From Candidatus Brevundimonas phytovorans (GTDB lineage Bacteria > Pseudomonadota > Alphaproteobacteria > Caulobacterales > Caulobacteraceae), in NCBI GenBank assembly GCA_029203145.1, contig CP119309.1, positions 1,823,001 to 1,887,000 of the forward strand: a stretch of 64,000 nt of DNA, read 5' to 3'. This document shows positions 49,191 through 57,908 of this stretch, piece by piece. The notes beneath the pieces are model-generated. The model saw only the letters and a program-made list of their open reading frames with translations, did no database searches and had not been told where the DNA came from. Each line of letters opens with the position of its first letter. The stretch's first letter is position 1. The translations under genes and the position numbers were made by a program.

Positions 49191-49601
49191 TCAGGCTGCG
49201 GGTGACAAGAACTGGACGATCTCGAGAAGATGGCCTTCCGGATCCCGGATGAAGCCGACGCGAATGCCCATCTCCGGCATGTCGCGGATGGGATCGGCGA
49301 GCGAACCGCCGGCCGCCACGGCCTCCGCAACGACGGCGTCAAGGTCGGCCACCGTGAAGCCGACGATCATTTCACCGCCGGCGGGCGTGGGTGCGTCGTC
49401 AAAGGCCAGCAGCACAAAGGTGGCGCCGCCCTCATGGGTGGGCTTGTACATCACTTCGCGAATAGTCCGCCCGGCAATGGCGTCCTCTACGCGCGCCAGC
49501 TCTTCAAGACGGAAGACCCGACTATAGAAGGTCGCAGACCGGTCCAAATCCGCAACGATCAACTTGCTGAAGTTGAATGAATAACCATTGCCGATAATCA
49601 T
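49191..49601 (-). CDS. VOC-family (glyoxalase-like) protein
   Basis: 136 residues, two beta-alpha-beta-beta-beta modules (NFSKLIVADLDRSATFYSRVF and MIVGFTVADLDAVVAEAVAAGG...RDPEGHLLEIVQF). The C-terminal Glu in LLEIVQF is a typical VOC metal ligand, but there is no clear His at the N-terminal site. Likely a ketosteroid-isomerase-like or glyoxalase activity; family assignment only. Confidence 0.8.
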   Translation of the reverse strand: MIIGNGYSFNFSKLIVADLDRSATFYSRVFRLEELARVEDAIAGRTIREVMYKPTHEGGATFVLLAFDDAPTPAGGEMIVGFTVADLDAVVAEAVAAGGSLADPIRDMPEMGIRVGFIRDPEGHLLEIVQFLSPAA

Positions 49602-49690
49602 GCTGACGAACCCTGAATTCTTGGAAAAGACCGCCCGGCGCCATGCGCCGTGCGGAAGTCGAGGGAGGCCGCCTATCGGCGGCGATTGCC

Positions 49691-52093
49691 CTAGAAACTG
49701 ACGCGGAGGGAGACGCCGATTTCACGGGGCGTATTCACGGACACCTGACGGTAGCCGGAATTCAGCGAAGGACCGGGCGAGAGGGTGAAGTCAGGGTTGA
49801 GGACGCTGGTCTGCTTCAGATAGTTGCCGTCCGCAGCGGATCGCACGGCGGTTTCGTCAAACAGGTTTTTGGCGAAGATCGACAGCTCCCACCCCTGTTC
49901 CGAGCGAACGCCCAGATAGAGATTCACCAACGCCAAGGCGTCGTACTCATAGTCGATCAGATCGGAATCGAAGCCCGGGCTGTAGGTCACCAGCCCCCGG
50001 ATGAAGGGCTCCAGCGAACCCATCGGAGCGAGGCGGTACTCGGAATTCGCCGACAGCTGGAACGGGGATTGGTCCCCCATCTTGCCCGTTGCATCACAGA
50101 AGGAGGCCTGCTGACCAATCGGGACGAAGATGTCGCCCGCGCCATTGACCTGGTTGCAGGGGCGTGCCCCGCCATCGAACTGCGCGTCGGTATAGCTGGC
50201 CGAAGCCGAGATGTCCCATGACGACGAGGGCTTGCCCCAGACCGTCGCCTCAATACCCTTCACGATAGCGTCGGCGTTGTAGTTCACCTTGAGTACGGAA
50301 TCGATGATGCCGTTTCGTCCGCTGGCCATCCGGATCATCTCAGGGGTACGGGCGATGTAGTTGTCGAAGGTCTGGTAGAAGGCGTTGACTGTGAAGCTCA
50401 TGCGTCGGTCAAACATATTGCCCTTCAGACCGATCTCGAAGGCGTCCGAGATTTCGTCGTCGGTGATGACCAGGTTGTCGTCCAGCGGCGCCGTATTGCC
50501 CACAGCCGCGGAACCCGCCCGGAAGGACCGGCCGTAGCTGCCGTAGGCGCTGATCGCGTCGGTGAACTTGTAGACCAGGCTCGCGCCGCCCGTGACCGCC
50601 TCCACCGTGCGGCGCGCCTTATCCTCCGGCAGGGTCGGATAGCCGTCCAGCACCACCGCGCCGCCGGCGTCCACCGTCAGGAAGCTCTGCTGATAGGACT
50701 TGTAGCGCGTGTAACGCAGCCCGCCATTGAACTGCAGCCGATCCGACAGGTCATAGGTGACGCTGGCGAAGGCCGAAGTGCTGCGCGTCTCAGTCGGTGA
50801 GGAGATGTCCACGATGACGGGACTGATCGTGTAGAGCGGGAAGGTTGAGATGACGCCCAATTCCGCCGGCAGACCCATCATGAATGCGGGCAGGCCGCTC
50901 AGCAGGGTGTCGGTGCGCTGATGCACGGTCACAGGCGTCGACAAAGTCTCCTGAAAGTTGGCGCCGACCTGGAAGTTGAGCGGTCCCGCCAGGTCCGAGG
51001 CATAGCGCAGCTCGAGGTAGGTGTTGTCATAGGGGATGACGAGTTCCTGATACTCGTCGTAGTTCGGGACAGCGTTGCCTATGTCGTAGTCCAGCCGCTG
51101 ATCCAGGTTGCCCTTCATCTTGGACGCGTTGAGGGACAGCGAGCCCGAACCGATCGTCCAGTCCGCGCCGAAGGTCAGCAGGTCGTACTCGCGATCAAAC
51201 GTCGCCGGTCCGTCCGTGACTGAAATCCGATCGGCGGGACCGGCGGCTGGGCCATTGGGAACAAAGGTAATGTCTGGGAGCGGCCCCTCGGGCAGAACGG
51301 CTCCGGTTCCGATCACCTGGGGATACTGACGATCTTCGGATTCCAGCCGCTGATAGGCCAGATTGACGGTCACGGCGTCGGTCGGCTTGGCCAGCAAGGA
51401 CAGCCTGAAGCTCTGCGTATGACCCTCGGAATCGTCGTTGCGGATCACATTGTGCACGCCGTTGACTGGATTGCGGTCGTCCAGGAAGGCCAGGCGAACG
51501 CCCAGGCGGTCCGTCACAAGGGGAACAGAGACACCGCCCTGGAAGTTGGTTGCATCCTGATCTGTCGCCGTGGCCTGAACATAGCCTTCGAGCCCATCAA
51601 GGCTGGGCTGGCGCGAGACCATGGTGATGGCGCCGCCCGGCGCCGTCCGACCCCGGAGAACCCCCTGAGGACCGCGCAGGATTTCAATCTGGCCGATGTC
51701 GTAGATGGCGGACATGATCAGCTGCGGATCAACGGGATTTTCGTTGAAATAGATGTCTACGGAGGGCGCAGTGCCCGAGTCAGGGTCGTAGGCGATGCCG
51801 CGCAGGGTGGCGGTGTTCGAGCGCCCGTCCTTGTTGGTCATGGTCAGACCGGGTGCGAGTTGCTGCACATCCTTGGCGTCAAGAATGCTCAGTTGTTCGA
51901 GTTGTTCGCCGGTCGCCACATCCACGGCGAGGGGCACATCCTTCAGCAGGCGGGCGTTGCGGGTCGCGGTGACCACGACGTCGGAGACGGTGGAGGTCGG
52001 CTCTTGCGCTGTCTGCGCCTCGGCCCCTGTCGCCAGGGCCACGCCTGCTGCACTGCAAAGCAGGGCCGCGATCAGGCTACTCGACTTGATCAT
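49691..52093 (-). CDS. TonB-dependent receptor of the catabolic island
   Basis: 800 residues. ATG at 52093 follows GGAAGGAAA. Signal peptide ends in GAEAQ; TonB-box-like TVSDVVVTATRNARLLKDVP follows. Plug motifs include IEILRGPQGVLRGRTAPGGAI, and the barrel ends in REIGVSLRVSF. Shorter than the receptor at 16602 and of a different subgroup (siderophore/steroid-style, CirA/FecA-like). The position between the Rieske gene and the VOC/SDR/ferredoxin genes implies uptake of a hydrophobic substrate. Confidence 0.92.
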   Translation of the reverse strand: MIKSSSLIAALLCSAAGVALATGAEAQTAQEPTSTVSDVVVTATRNARLLKDVPLAVDVATGEQLEQLSILDAKDVQQLAPGLTMTNKDGRSNTATLRGIAYDPDSGTAPSVDIYFNENPVDPQLIMSAIYDIGQIEILRGPQGVLRGRTAPGGAITMVSRQPSLDGLEGYVQATATDQDATNFQGGVSVPLVTDRLGVRLAFLDDRNPVNGVHNVIRNDDSEGHTQSFRLSLLAKPTDAVTVNLAYQRLESEDRQYPQVIGTGAVLPEGPLPDITFVPNGPAAGPADRISVTDGPATFDREYDLLTFGADWTIGSGSLSLNASKMKGNLDQRLDYDIGNAVPNYDEYQELVIPYDNTYLELRYASDLAGPLNFQVGANFQETLSTPVTVHQRTDTLLSGLPAFMMGLPAELGVISTFPLYTISPVIVDISSPTETRSTSAFASVTYDLSDRLQFNGGLRYTRYKSYQQSFLTVDAGGAVVLDGYPTLPEDKARRTVEAVTGGASLVYKFTDAISAYGSYGRSFRAGSAAVGNTAPLDDNLVITDDEISDAFEIGLKGNMFDRRMSFTVNAFYQTFDNYIARTPEMIRMASGRNGIIDSVLKVNYNADAIVKGIEATVWGKPSSSWDISASASYTDAQFDGGARPCNQVNGAGDIFVPIGQQASFCDATGKMGDQSPFQLSANSEYRLAPMGSLEPFIRGLVTYSPGFDSDLIDYEYDALALVNLYLGVRSEQGWELSIFAKNLFDETAVRSAADGNYLKQTSVLNPDFTLSPGPSLNSGYRQVSVNTPREIGVSLRVSF

Positions 52094-52220
52094 TATATTT
52101 CCTTCCCCTGAGTCAAACGGGCGCTTATCGCTGCCTCTGGACTCTATTTGTTTTGATTGTTCAATTAATTTTAAGTTCAGAATTCGGTACGCCACAGAAA
52201 AACTTAGATTAACATCTCTT

Positions 52221-52243
52221 TATTGAAATGATTCATTTCAATA
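52221..52243. promoter_or_regulatory. Perfect 23-bp palindrome upstream of the receptor
   Basis: Arms TATTGAAATGA (52221-52231) and TCATTTCAATA (52233-52243) around one T. It lies 128 bp upstream of the receptor start and 20 bp after the Rieske stop, in an A+T-rich gap. It is a strong candidate operator, not a terminator (no G+C stem, no T-run). Confidence 0.7.
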
Positions 52244-52262
52244 TTCAGAGAGAAAATCAGAA

Positions 52263-53321
52263 CTAATTCACCCTGCGTGGAGGCAAACCTCTGATTTCAT
52301 AAAAACCATTAGCCCTAGCTTGGAAATTAGCTGCCTGATCTCGCGGATTGTAGAACTGCTGGTACCAGACCTTGACCTTGCCGTAGGGGCCGTCGCCCGG
52401 CACGGCCATTGGCGTGATGCAGGGCGCCTTGTTGCGCCAGATGTCGAAATCCTGCGCAAAGGCCGCCAGACTTCCGGCCTGATAGGCCTGCTGCGTCGCC
52501 TTGTCCGCCGGCTCCGCCGCGGCCTTGCCAGAATGGAGAAGAAGGCCGTGCCAGGCCTTGATCAGACCATCATCGACGGGGGTGTGGGCGATGAACATGA
52601 TCGATCCCCCGCCGTTGAAATAGGACAGCAGGACGCCAGGCCCCGTGTAGAAGGTGTCGGTTTCCAGCATCTCGCCGACCGCCAGACTGCGGTGCTGGGC
52701 GCCCTGACGCTGACGAACGACGACGCCGTCGATTTCGTTGTGGAAATACTCGCTGGGCCCGCCGTGGGTGGGGCCGAGGTGGGCCACGTCGGCGATGTTG
52801 TCCACCACCTCCTTGGGGTGACACGGCAACTCGCCCAGACGGTCCAGATCCCACTTCACATAGGCCGGGTTGTCCCATTCGGCGATGACGGGGAGATCGA
52901 AGTCGGGCTCGCCGCCCTCCGGGTCATGCCAGACAAAGATGCAACCGTATTTCTCCTCTACGCGCCAGGTGCGGATCTTGGCCGCTGCGGGGATCGGACC
53001 CTTGGCGTAGGGGATTTCATTGCACTTGCCGTCCGGCCCGAACCGCCAGGCGTGATAGGGGCAGCGAATATTGTCGCCCTCGACGTGGATGCGGTCCTGC
53101 ACGACGTAGGAACTGGTGTTGCGCGCCAGGTGGGTGCCCATGTGCGGGCAGAAGGCATCGACCATGTAGGCCGCACCGCTCTCACCCCGATAGAGCACGA
53201 GCTCCTGCCCGAAATAGCGGACCGCCAACGGGGTAGACGTGACTTCTACGGCCTCGGCGACGACGAACCACCCCCTCGGAAAGGTGTGCGGTCCAAGGCC
53301 GTAATCCTGTGTGCGAGCCAT
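52263..53321 (-). CDS. Rieske non-heme iron oxygenase, KshA-like
   Basis: 352 residues. Rieske centre C58-P-H60 (CPHMGTH) and C87-P-Y-H90 (CPYHAWRF). The mononuclear site N175-x2-D178-x2-H181-x4-H186 (NIADVAHLGPTH) is the order found in 3-ketosteroid 9alpha-monooxygenase oxygenase components (KshA). The start fits GGGGAGGATGTCATG. Could hydroxylate C9 of a 3-ketosteroid or a related ring; Rieske members of similar length also act on other terpenoids. A ferredoxin 4 kb downstream may supply electrons. Confidence 0.85.
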   Translation of the reverse strand: MARTQDYGLGPHTFPRGWFVVAEAVEVTSTPLAVRYFGQELVLYRGESGAAYMVDAFCPHMGTHLARNTSSYVVQDRIHVEGDNIRCPYHAWRFGPDGKCNEIPYAKGPIPAAAKIRTWRVEEKYGCIFVWHDPEGGEPDFDLPVIAEWDNPAYVKWDLDRLGELPCHPKEVVDNIADVAHLGPTHGGPSEYFHNEIDGVVVRQRQGAQHRSLAVGEMLETDTFYTGPGVLLSYFNGGGSIMFIAHTPVDDGLIKAWHGLLLHSGKAAAEPADKATQQAYQAGSLAAFAQDFDIWRNKAPCITPMAVPGDGPYGKVKVWYQQFYNPRDQAANFQARANGFYEIRGLPPRRVN

Positions 53322-53341
53322 GACATCCTCCCCATTCGGCC

Positions 53342-53361
53342 GTTAGTAAGTAAACGCTAAC
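53342..53361. promoter_or_regulatory. Operator-like site before the Rieske gene
   Basis: Imperfect palindrome with outer arms GTTAG (53342-53346) and CTAAC (53357-53361) and internal GTAAGTAAAC (53346-53355). The 10-mer also occurs, reversed, at 62860-62869. The gap 53322-53477 also has two further GTTAGC half-sites, at 53388 and 53424. Proximity to the divergent Rieske and KstD-like starts suggests TetR control. Confidence 0.65.
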
Positions 53362-53433
53362 ATAGGAAATCGACTTCGCAAAGCGCCGTTAGCACCCTAG
53401 ACAAAATCTTTGATTGCGTAGCTGTTAGCATAC

Positions 53434-53447
53434 ATAAAAACGCATAA
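53434..53447 (+). promoter_or_regulatory. CGCATA box with A-tract, copy 1
   Basis: ATAAAAACGCATAA about 30 bp upstream of the first KstD-like start. Related boxes at 61474, 61509 and (reverse) 63642. Confidence 0.5.
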
Positions 53448-53477
53448 ATGCAATTTCGACAGGGCGCGGGGTAAGGG

Positions 53478-55169
53478 ATGCATACAGCAACCAAGGGTTT
53501 GGAAACGCAGGTGCTGGTCGTAGGCTCAGGCGCCGCCGGGCTGGTCGCCGCCCTGCGCGCCGCCGAGACGGGCGCCTCGGTGCTGATCATCGAAAAGTCC
53601 GACGAAATCGGCGGCACTTCGGCCACGTCCGGGGGCGGGATCTGGATCCCCTGCAGCCGCATGGCCTCCGCGATCGAGAACCATACGGACGACGAGGATC
53701 AGGCCTTCGGCTATATGCGCGCCCTGGCCGCGGACTGGTCGCCCAATGCGAACATTCGGTCCTTCCTGCGCCACGCGCCCCGGATGTTGGACTGGCTGAG
53801 CGAGCGCACGGCACTGCGCTATGCACCTCTGCCCTACCCCGACTACCATCCCGAGCTGGAGGGCGGGAAAACCGGCTGGCGGACCCACCTGCCCGAGCCC
53901 ATCGACGCCCGCGCCTTGAAAAAAGACATGCGAAGGCTGCGCCGCGCCTCGCCCGCCGCAAGCCTCGGCGGGGTGATCAACTGGACCTTTGCCGAGACCT
54001 ACGCCCTGCTCTATCGGCCCAAGGGCTGGATGCGCACTCTGGCGGGCATGGCCTCGCGCTACGCCCTTGATCTGCCCTACCGTCTCACCACCTCGCGCGA
54101 CCGCTACCTGACGCTCGGAAACGCTCTCACCGGGGGGCTGTTGATGGCGACCGAGGCGGCCGGAGTCCGCATTCAGAGCGGCACGGCCCTGTCGTCGCTG
54201 ATCGTCGAGGATGGACAGGTGACCGGCGCGCGCGTCCGCCGCGATGGCAAGATCGTGACCATCGCCACGTCCCGCGTCATCTTGGCCGCCGGAGGCTACG
54301 AACGAAACGCCGACCTGAGGGCGCGTCACCTGCCGACCATCCCCGACCCGACCCACTCCGGCTCCCAGATCAATAATACGGGCGACGCCATCCTCGCCGC
54401 CGAGGCTGTGGGCGCTGCACTCACCGGGCTGGGCGCGGCCTGGTGGGCGCCTGTCTTCCGGGTTCCCGGCGAGAGCCGCGCGCGCCTCTGCACGATCGAA
54501 CGCGCCCTGCCCGGCTGCATCATGGTGGACCAGAGCGGACGGCGCTTCATGAACGAGGCGATGTCATACCATCTGGCCGGACAGGCTATGGCGACGCACA
54601 TGGAAAAGACCGGCGCCTCGTCGTTCTGGATGATCTTCGACAGCCGCTATCGCCGCCTCTATCCGATGGGCCCTCTGCTGCCGCTGATCCCGGACAGCCT
54701 TCACCGACCCTCTGTTCGGAAAATGATCCGCAAGGCGGACGACGCCGAAGGTCTGGCCAGGAAGATCGGCGCCGATCCCCATGTGCTCAAGGCCACGCTC
54801 GAACGCTTCAATCCGCGCGCCCGGGACGGCCAGGACCCGGATTTCGCCCGGGGCGAAAGCGCCTACGACCGCATGTACGGAGACCAGAGGATCAGCCCGA
54901 ATCCGACCCTCGCCGCGATCGATCGACCGCCCTACTACGCCATCCCCATCTATCCGGGCGACATCGGCACCTGCGGCGGCGTCTCGACGGACGGCCTAGG
55001 CCGCGCTTTGACGCCTGAGGGCCAAGTGATCGAAGGCCTCTACGCCGTCGGCAACTGCGCCGCCTCGGTCATGGGCGGCGCCTATCCCGGCGCCGGATCG
55101 ACCCTGGGCCCCGCCTTGACCTTCGCCTATACGGCGGCGAGCCATGCGACGGGCCGTTCACCCGACTGA
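53478..55169 (+). CDS. 3-ketosteroid delta1-dehydrogenase-like flavoprotein 1
   Basis: 563 residues. FAD-binding GSGAAG (residues 16-21) with GGTSATSGGGIWIP. The C-terminal signature YYAIPIYPGDIGTCGG and GNCAASVMGGAYPGAGSTLGPALTF is that of KstD enzymes, which desaturate C1-C2 of 3-ketosteroids. The acidic-to-Tyr residues of the catalytic site cannot be verified without alignment. Divergent from the Rieske gene, so promoters overlap. No signal peptide. Confidence 0.88.
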   Translation: MHTATKGLETQVLVVGSGAAGLVAALRAAETGASVLIIEKSDEIGGTSATSGGGIWIPCSRMASAIENHTDDEDQAFGYMRALAADWSPNANIRSFLRHAPRMLDWLSERTALRYAPLPYPDYHPELEGGKTGWRTHLPEPIDARALKKDMRRLRRASPAASLGGVINWTFAETYALLYRPKGWMRTLAGMASRYALDLPYRLTTSRDRYLTLGNALTGGLLMATEAAGVRIQSGTALSSLIVEDGQVTGARVRRDGKIVTIATSRVILAAGGYERNADLRARHLPTIPDPTHSGSQINNTGDAILAAEAVGAALTGLGAAWWAPVFRVPGESRARLCTIERALPGCIMVDQSGRRFMNEAMSYHLAGQAMATHMEKTGASSFWMIFDSRYRRLYPMGPLLPLIPDSLHRPSVRKMIRKADDAEGLARKIGADPHVLKATLERFNPRARDGQDPDFARGESAYDRMYGDQRISPNPTLAAIDRPPYYAIPIYPGDIGTCGGVSTDGLGRALTPEGQVIEGLYAVGNCAASVMGGAYPGAGSTLGPALTFAYTAASHATGRSPD

Positions 55170-55173
55170 GGCG

Positions 55174-55659
55174 TCAGGCGGCCCCACTGTTTACGGGACG
55201 GGTTATCCGCGCCAGGCGGGCATCATACTTGAAGGTCTGGATGGACCAGGACGTCTCGACGTCTCGAACCCCCGGCAACGGGCGGATCTCGTGACGGACG
55301 AGGCGGTCCACCGCCTCCACCGAGGTGAAAAGGCCCGTCGCCAGCAGGCTGTAGCGCCCCAGCATGACGACCACGCCGCCGATCTCGGGCAGGGCCGACA
55401 GCTGGGCCGACAGCTGGGGCACGCGCGACGGCTCTGCATGGATTCCCATCATCACGAGGTTGGGCGACCCGGCCATGCGGAAGTCGGTGACCACCGTGAA
55501 CTGCACCATGCCGTCAGCCTGAAGGCGGCGCAGCCGTGTACGGATGGTGCCCTCGGTGACGCCCAGCTCCCCGGCGACCTGCCGATTCGAGACCCGCGCA
55601 TCGCGGCTGAACACCTCGATGATGCGGTGATCAAGCTCGTCCAGACCAGCCTTGCTCAT
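55174..55659 (-). CDS. Lrp/AsnC-family regulator 1
   Basis: 161 residues. HTH about 5-55 (LDELDHRIIEVFSRDARVSNRQVAGELGVTEGTIRTRLRRL), RAM ligand-binding domain after 65. ATG at 55659 overlaps the stop of the second Lrp gene (ATGA), so the pair is co-translated. It ends 4 bp from the convergent KstD-like gene, without a terminator. Confidence 0.88.
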   Translation of the reverse strand: MSKAGLDELDHRIIEVFSRDARVSNRQVAGELGVTEGTIRTRLRRLQADGMVQFTVVTDFRMAGSPNLVMMGIHAEPSRVPQLSAQLSALPEIGGVVVMLGRYSLLATGLFTSVEAVDRLVRHEIRPLPGVRDVETSWSIQTFKYDARLARITRPVNSGAA

Positions 55660-56138
55660 AGGGGCGCCACGCTGAACTCGAATTTCACAATGTCGGCCGC
55701 AATACCCGGCGCGAGGTCGCTCACGCCTTCGATCCGGGCCACATGGTCGGTGAGGAAGACGCCGATTTCATCGAACTCGCGCAGCGCGACCAGCAGTTCC
55801 AGGTCGTAGCGGCCATTCATCAGATTGATCGAAAAGACTTCAGGCAGCAGGGCCAGGTCGGCGGCGACCGCCTCGACGTCCCGGCCGCGCACCTTGATGC
55901 CGACCGCGATCAGGATGTCATAGCCATGGGCGGCGAAGTCGGACACGGCCACGACGCGCATGGCCTTGCTGTCTTCCAGCCTGCGGATACGCGTAGACAC
56001 CGTCGCCGGGGTGATGCCGAGGCGATCGGCGATCTCCAGGTTGGTGGCCCGGCCATTGTCGCGCAATATATCGACAATGCCGTTGTCGACGTCGTCCAGC
56101 GCCGGAATGGCGGACACCGCACCTTCCCTGATCTTCAT
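55656..56138 (-). CDS. Lrp/AsnC-family regulator 2
   Basis: 160 residues from ATG 56138, which follows GGAGCAGA; an upstream ATG at 56177 with GAGGCAGG is an alternative. HTH LDDVDNGIVDILRDNGRATNLEIADRLGITPATVSTRIRRL and RAM domain as in its partner. The two differ in sequence and length, so this is an old duplication or a heteromer pair. Lies 63 bp below the FAD-dehydrogenase gene, probably the end of the operon. Confidence 0.87.
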   Translation of the reverse strand: MKIREGAVSAIPALDDVDNGIVDILRDNGRATNLEIADRLGITPATVSTRIRRLEDSKAMRVVAVSDFAAHGYDILIAVGIKVRGRDVEAVAADLALLPEVFSINLMNGRYDLELLVALREFDEIGVFLTDHVARIEGVSDLAPGIAADIVKFEFSVAPL

Positions 56139-56201
56139 TCTGCTCCGCCGACTGGCTGATGATTTGATCGTCTTCATAGCCTGCCTCTGCGAAATTGGCG
56201 A

Positions 56202-57908
56202 TCAACCCGCGTCGGATGTGAGGGATTTCGCAGCTCTCCGACCCGAGAAGACGCAATCCGCCACTGACAGGCCGCTCACGTAGAGGTTGGAGCAGATCCC
56301 GAGGGCGGAGCGTCCGGCGGCGTAAAGCCCAGCAACGCCCGTGCCGTCCGACCTCAGCACCTGACCCGTCGCCTCGTCCACCTTCAGGCCGCCCAGCGTC
56401 AGCGTCGGCAGGGGGAAGAAGGCCGCATCGATGGAGACGTCCACGGCGTAGAAAGGGCCGGAAGTCAGGGCGGCGGCATCCGAAGATCGTTTGTCAAAAG
56501 GATCGGCCTGCCGCCCCTCGGCGACCTCGTTGTGCTGGGCGATGGCCTGCTTGAAGACCGTCGCATCGAAGCCGCACTGTCGGGCAAGACCCTCAAGGCT
56601 CTGCGCCTTCTTTCGACCCAGTCGCATCGCCGCCAGGGCCGGCCATTTCTGGAAGGGCAAGACGCCGACGGCGCTCGCCTCCCGCCGCGCAGCGATCATA
56701 AGCGGCCGGTCCAGGATGACCCAGGCCTTGCCGTCCCGACCGTCGCACATGGCCTTGCCCACGGCGGCCCCATATAGGGTCTCGTCGATAAAGCGGGCGC
56801 CGGTGGAATTCACCATGGGCGCTCTCGCCCACGAGAAGGGCGGGTTGATGAAGCGCCAGGCGCTGATGCGCTCCATGCCGGTCATGGCGCCGCCCGCCGT
56901 CAGACCGAGCGCAACGCCCGAGCCGTCATCACCCGGCGTCCCCAAGGGCAGGCCCTTGGCGTAGTCCGGCGAGAAGGCGCGGATCATCTCACGATTGAAA
57001 ACGTGACCGCCGGCCGCGATGACCACGCCGCTGCGCGCGCGAATCCTCAGAATCCGCCCCTCGGCTTCATCGATGCGCCGCAACTTCAGGCGCAGCTTGT
57101 CGGCCTTGCGCGCCATCCAGGCGGCGCCGGGCATGACCGGCGGCACGGAAGTCAGGCCCTTGATGCTCGAAATCAGCTTCAATCGTTGACGGGCCGAGGG
57201 CGCATCGGTCAGCGCTTGCCGCGCCTCCAGCCCCGCCACCCGCCCATGATCGTCCAGGATCAAGGCCTCGACCGTCGTCTGGGTCAGGACTTTGACGCCG
57301 GAGCGAAGGGCCGCGTTCCGCAAGGGATCGAAGAAGCCCTTGCCGTAGCCGTCAGCCTTGTTTTCCGCCGGCATGTAGACGCGGTGTCCCCGCGCCGCAG
57401 GACGGGCCTTCGCCGCGTAGGACTGCGCCAGGGAACTGTCGGAGTGATAGAGATAGTAGTCCGTCGGCGGATAGGAGGTCTTCTTCTCATAGAGACGGGC
57501 ATTAAAGCACACGCCTTGCGCCGCCAGCCAGGCGTGGTCGGCGATGCTCTCGCGGCAGAAGCGGGCCAGGGTCTCGTCGCTCACGACGCCCTGAACCTCC
57601 TGGCGCAGATAGTCGAACATGTTGTCGGCCGTGTCCTCGACCCCCGCTTCGACCTGCGTCGCGGTGCCGCCGCCGGCATAATAGACGCCGCCGTTGATAC
57701 GGGTCGCCCCGCCCCCCTCGAATCGGTCGAGCGCGAGAACCTCGCATCCGCCCTGGCGGGCCTCAAGCGCAGCGCAGACGCCGGCCCCGCCAAACCCCAC
57801 GACCACCACGTCCGTCTCGTGGCTCCAGCCTGCCTCCGAAGCCTCGTCCAATCGCGCCGGCTGGCGAATATCGCCCGGCCACCAGGCTTCCTCCCACGGC
57901 TCCGTCAT
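56202..57908 (-). CDS. FAD-dependent dehydrogenase, delta4-(5alpha)-ketosteroid-type
   Basis: 568 residues. FAD motif GFGGAG at residues 38-43, GGGATRINGGVYYAGG. The C-terminal end reads YAAGRSALGICSNLYVSGLSVADCVFSGRRAA, unlike the GNxxAxVMG-YPGAG of KstD proteins and closer to delta4-(5alpha)-ketosteroid dehydrogenases. Thus it may set the C4-C5 bond in a 5alpha-substrate. ATG at 57908 overlaps the SDR stop by one base. Confidence 0.8.
   Translation of the reverse strand: MTEPWEEAWWPGDIRQPARLDEASEAGWSHETDVVVVGFGGAGVCAALEARQGGCEVLALDRFEGGGATRINGGVYYAGGGTATQVEAGVEDTADNMFDYLRQEVQGVVSDETLARFCRESIADHAWLAAQGVCFNARLYEKKTSYPPTDYYLYHSDSSLAQSYAAKARPAARGHRVYMPAENKADGYGKGFFDPLRNAALRSGVKVLTQTTVEALILDDHGRVAGLEARQALTDAPSARQRLKLISSIKGLTSVPPVMPGAAWMARKADKLRLKLRRIDEAEGRILRIRARSGVVIAAGGHVFNREMIRAFSPDYAKGLPLGTPGDDGSGVALGLTAGGAMTGMERISAWRFINPPFSWARAPMVNSTGARFIDETLYGAAVGKAMCDGRDGKAWVILDRPLMIAARREASAVGVLPFQKWPALAAMRLGRKKAQSLEGLARQCGFDATVFKQAIAQHNEVAEGRQADPFDKRSSDAAALTSGPFYAVDVSIDAAFFPLPTLTLGGLKVDEATGQVLRSDGTGVAGLYAAGRSALGICSNLYVSGLSVADCVFSGRRAAKSLTSDAG

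Noticed and set aside
53478..55169. Fumarate reductase flavoprotein
   Set aside because: The C-terminal GDIGTCGG and ASVMGGAYPGAG motifs and lack of heme or FrdB partners fit KstD better.
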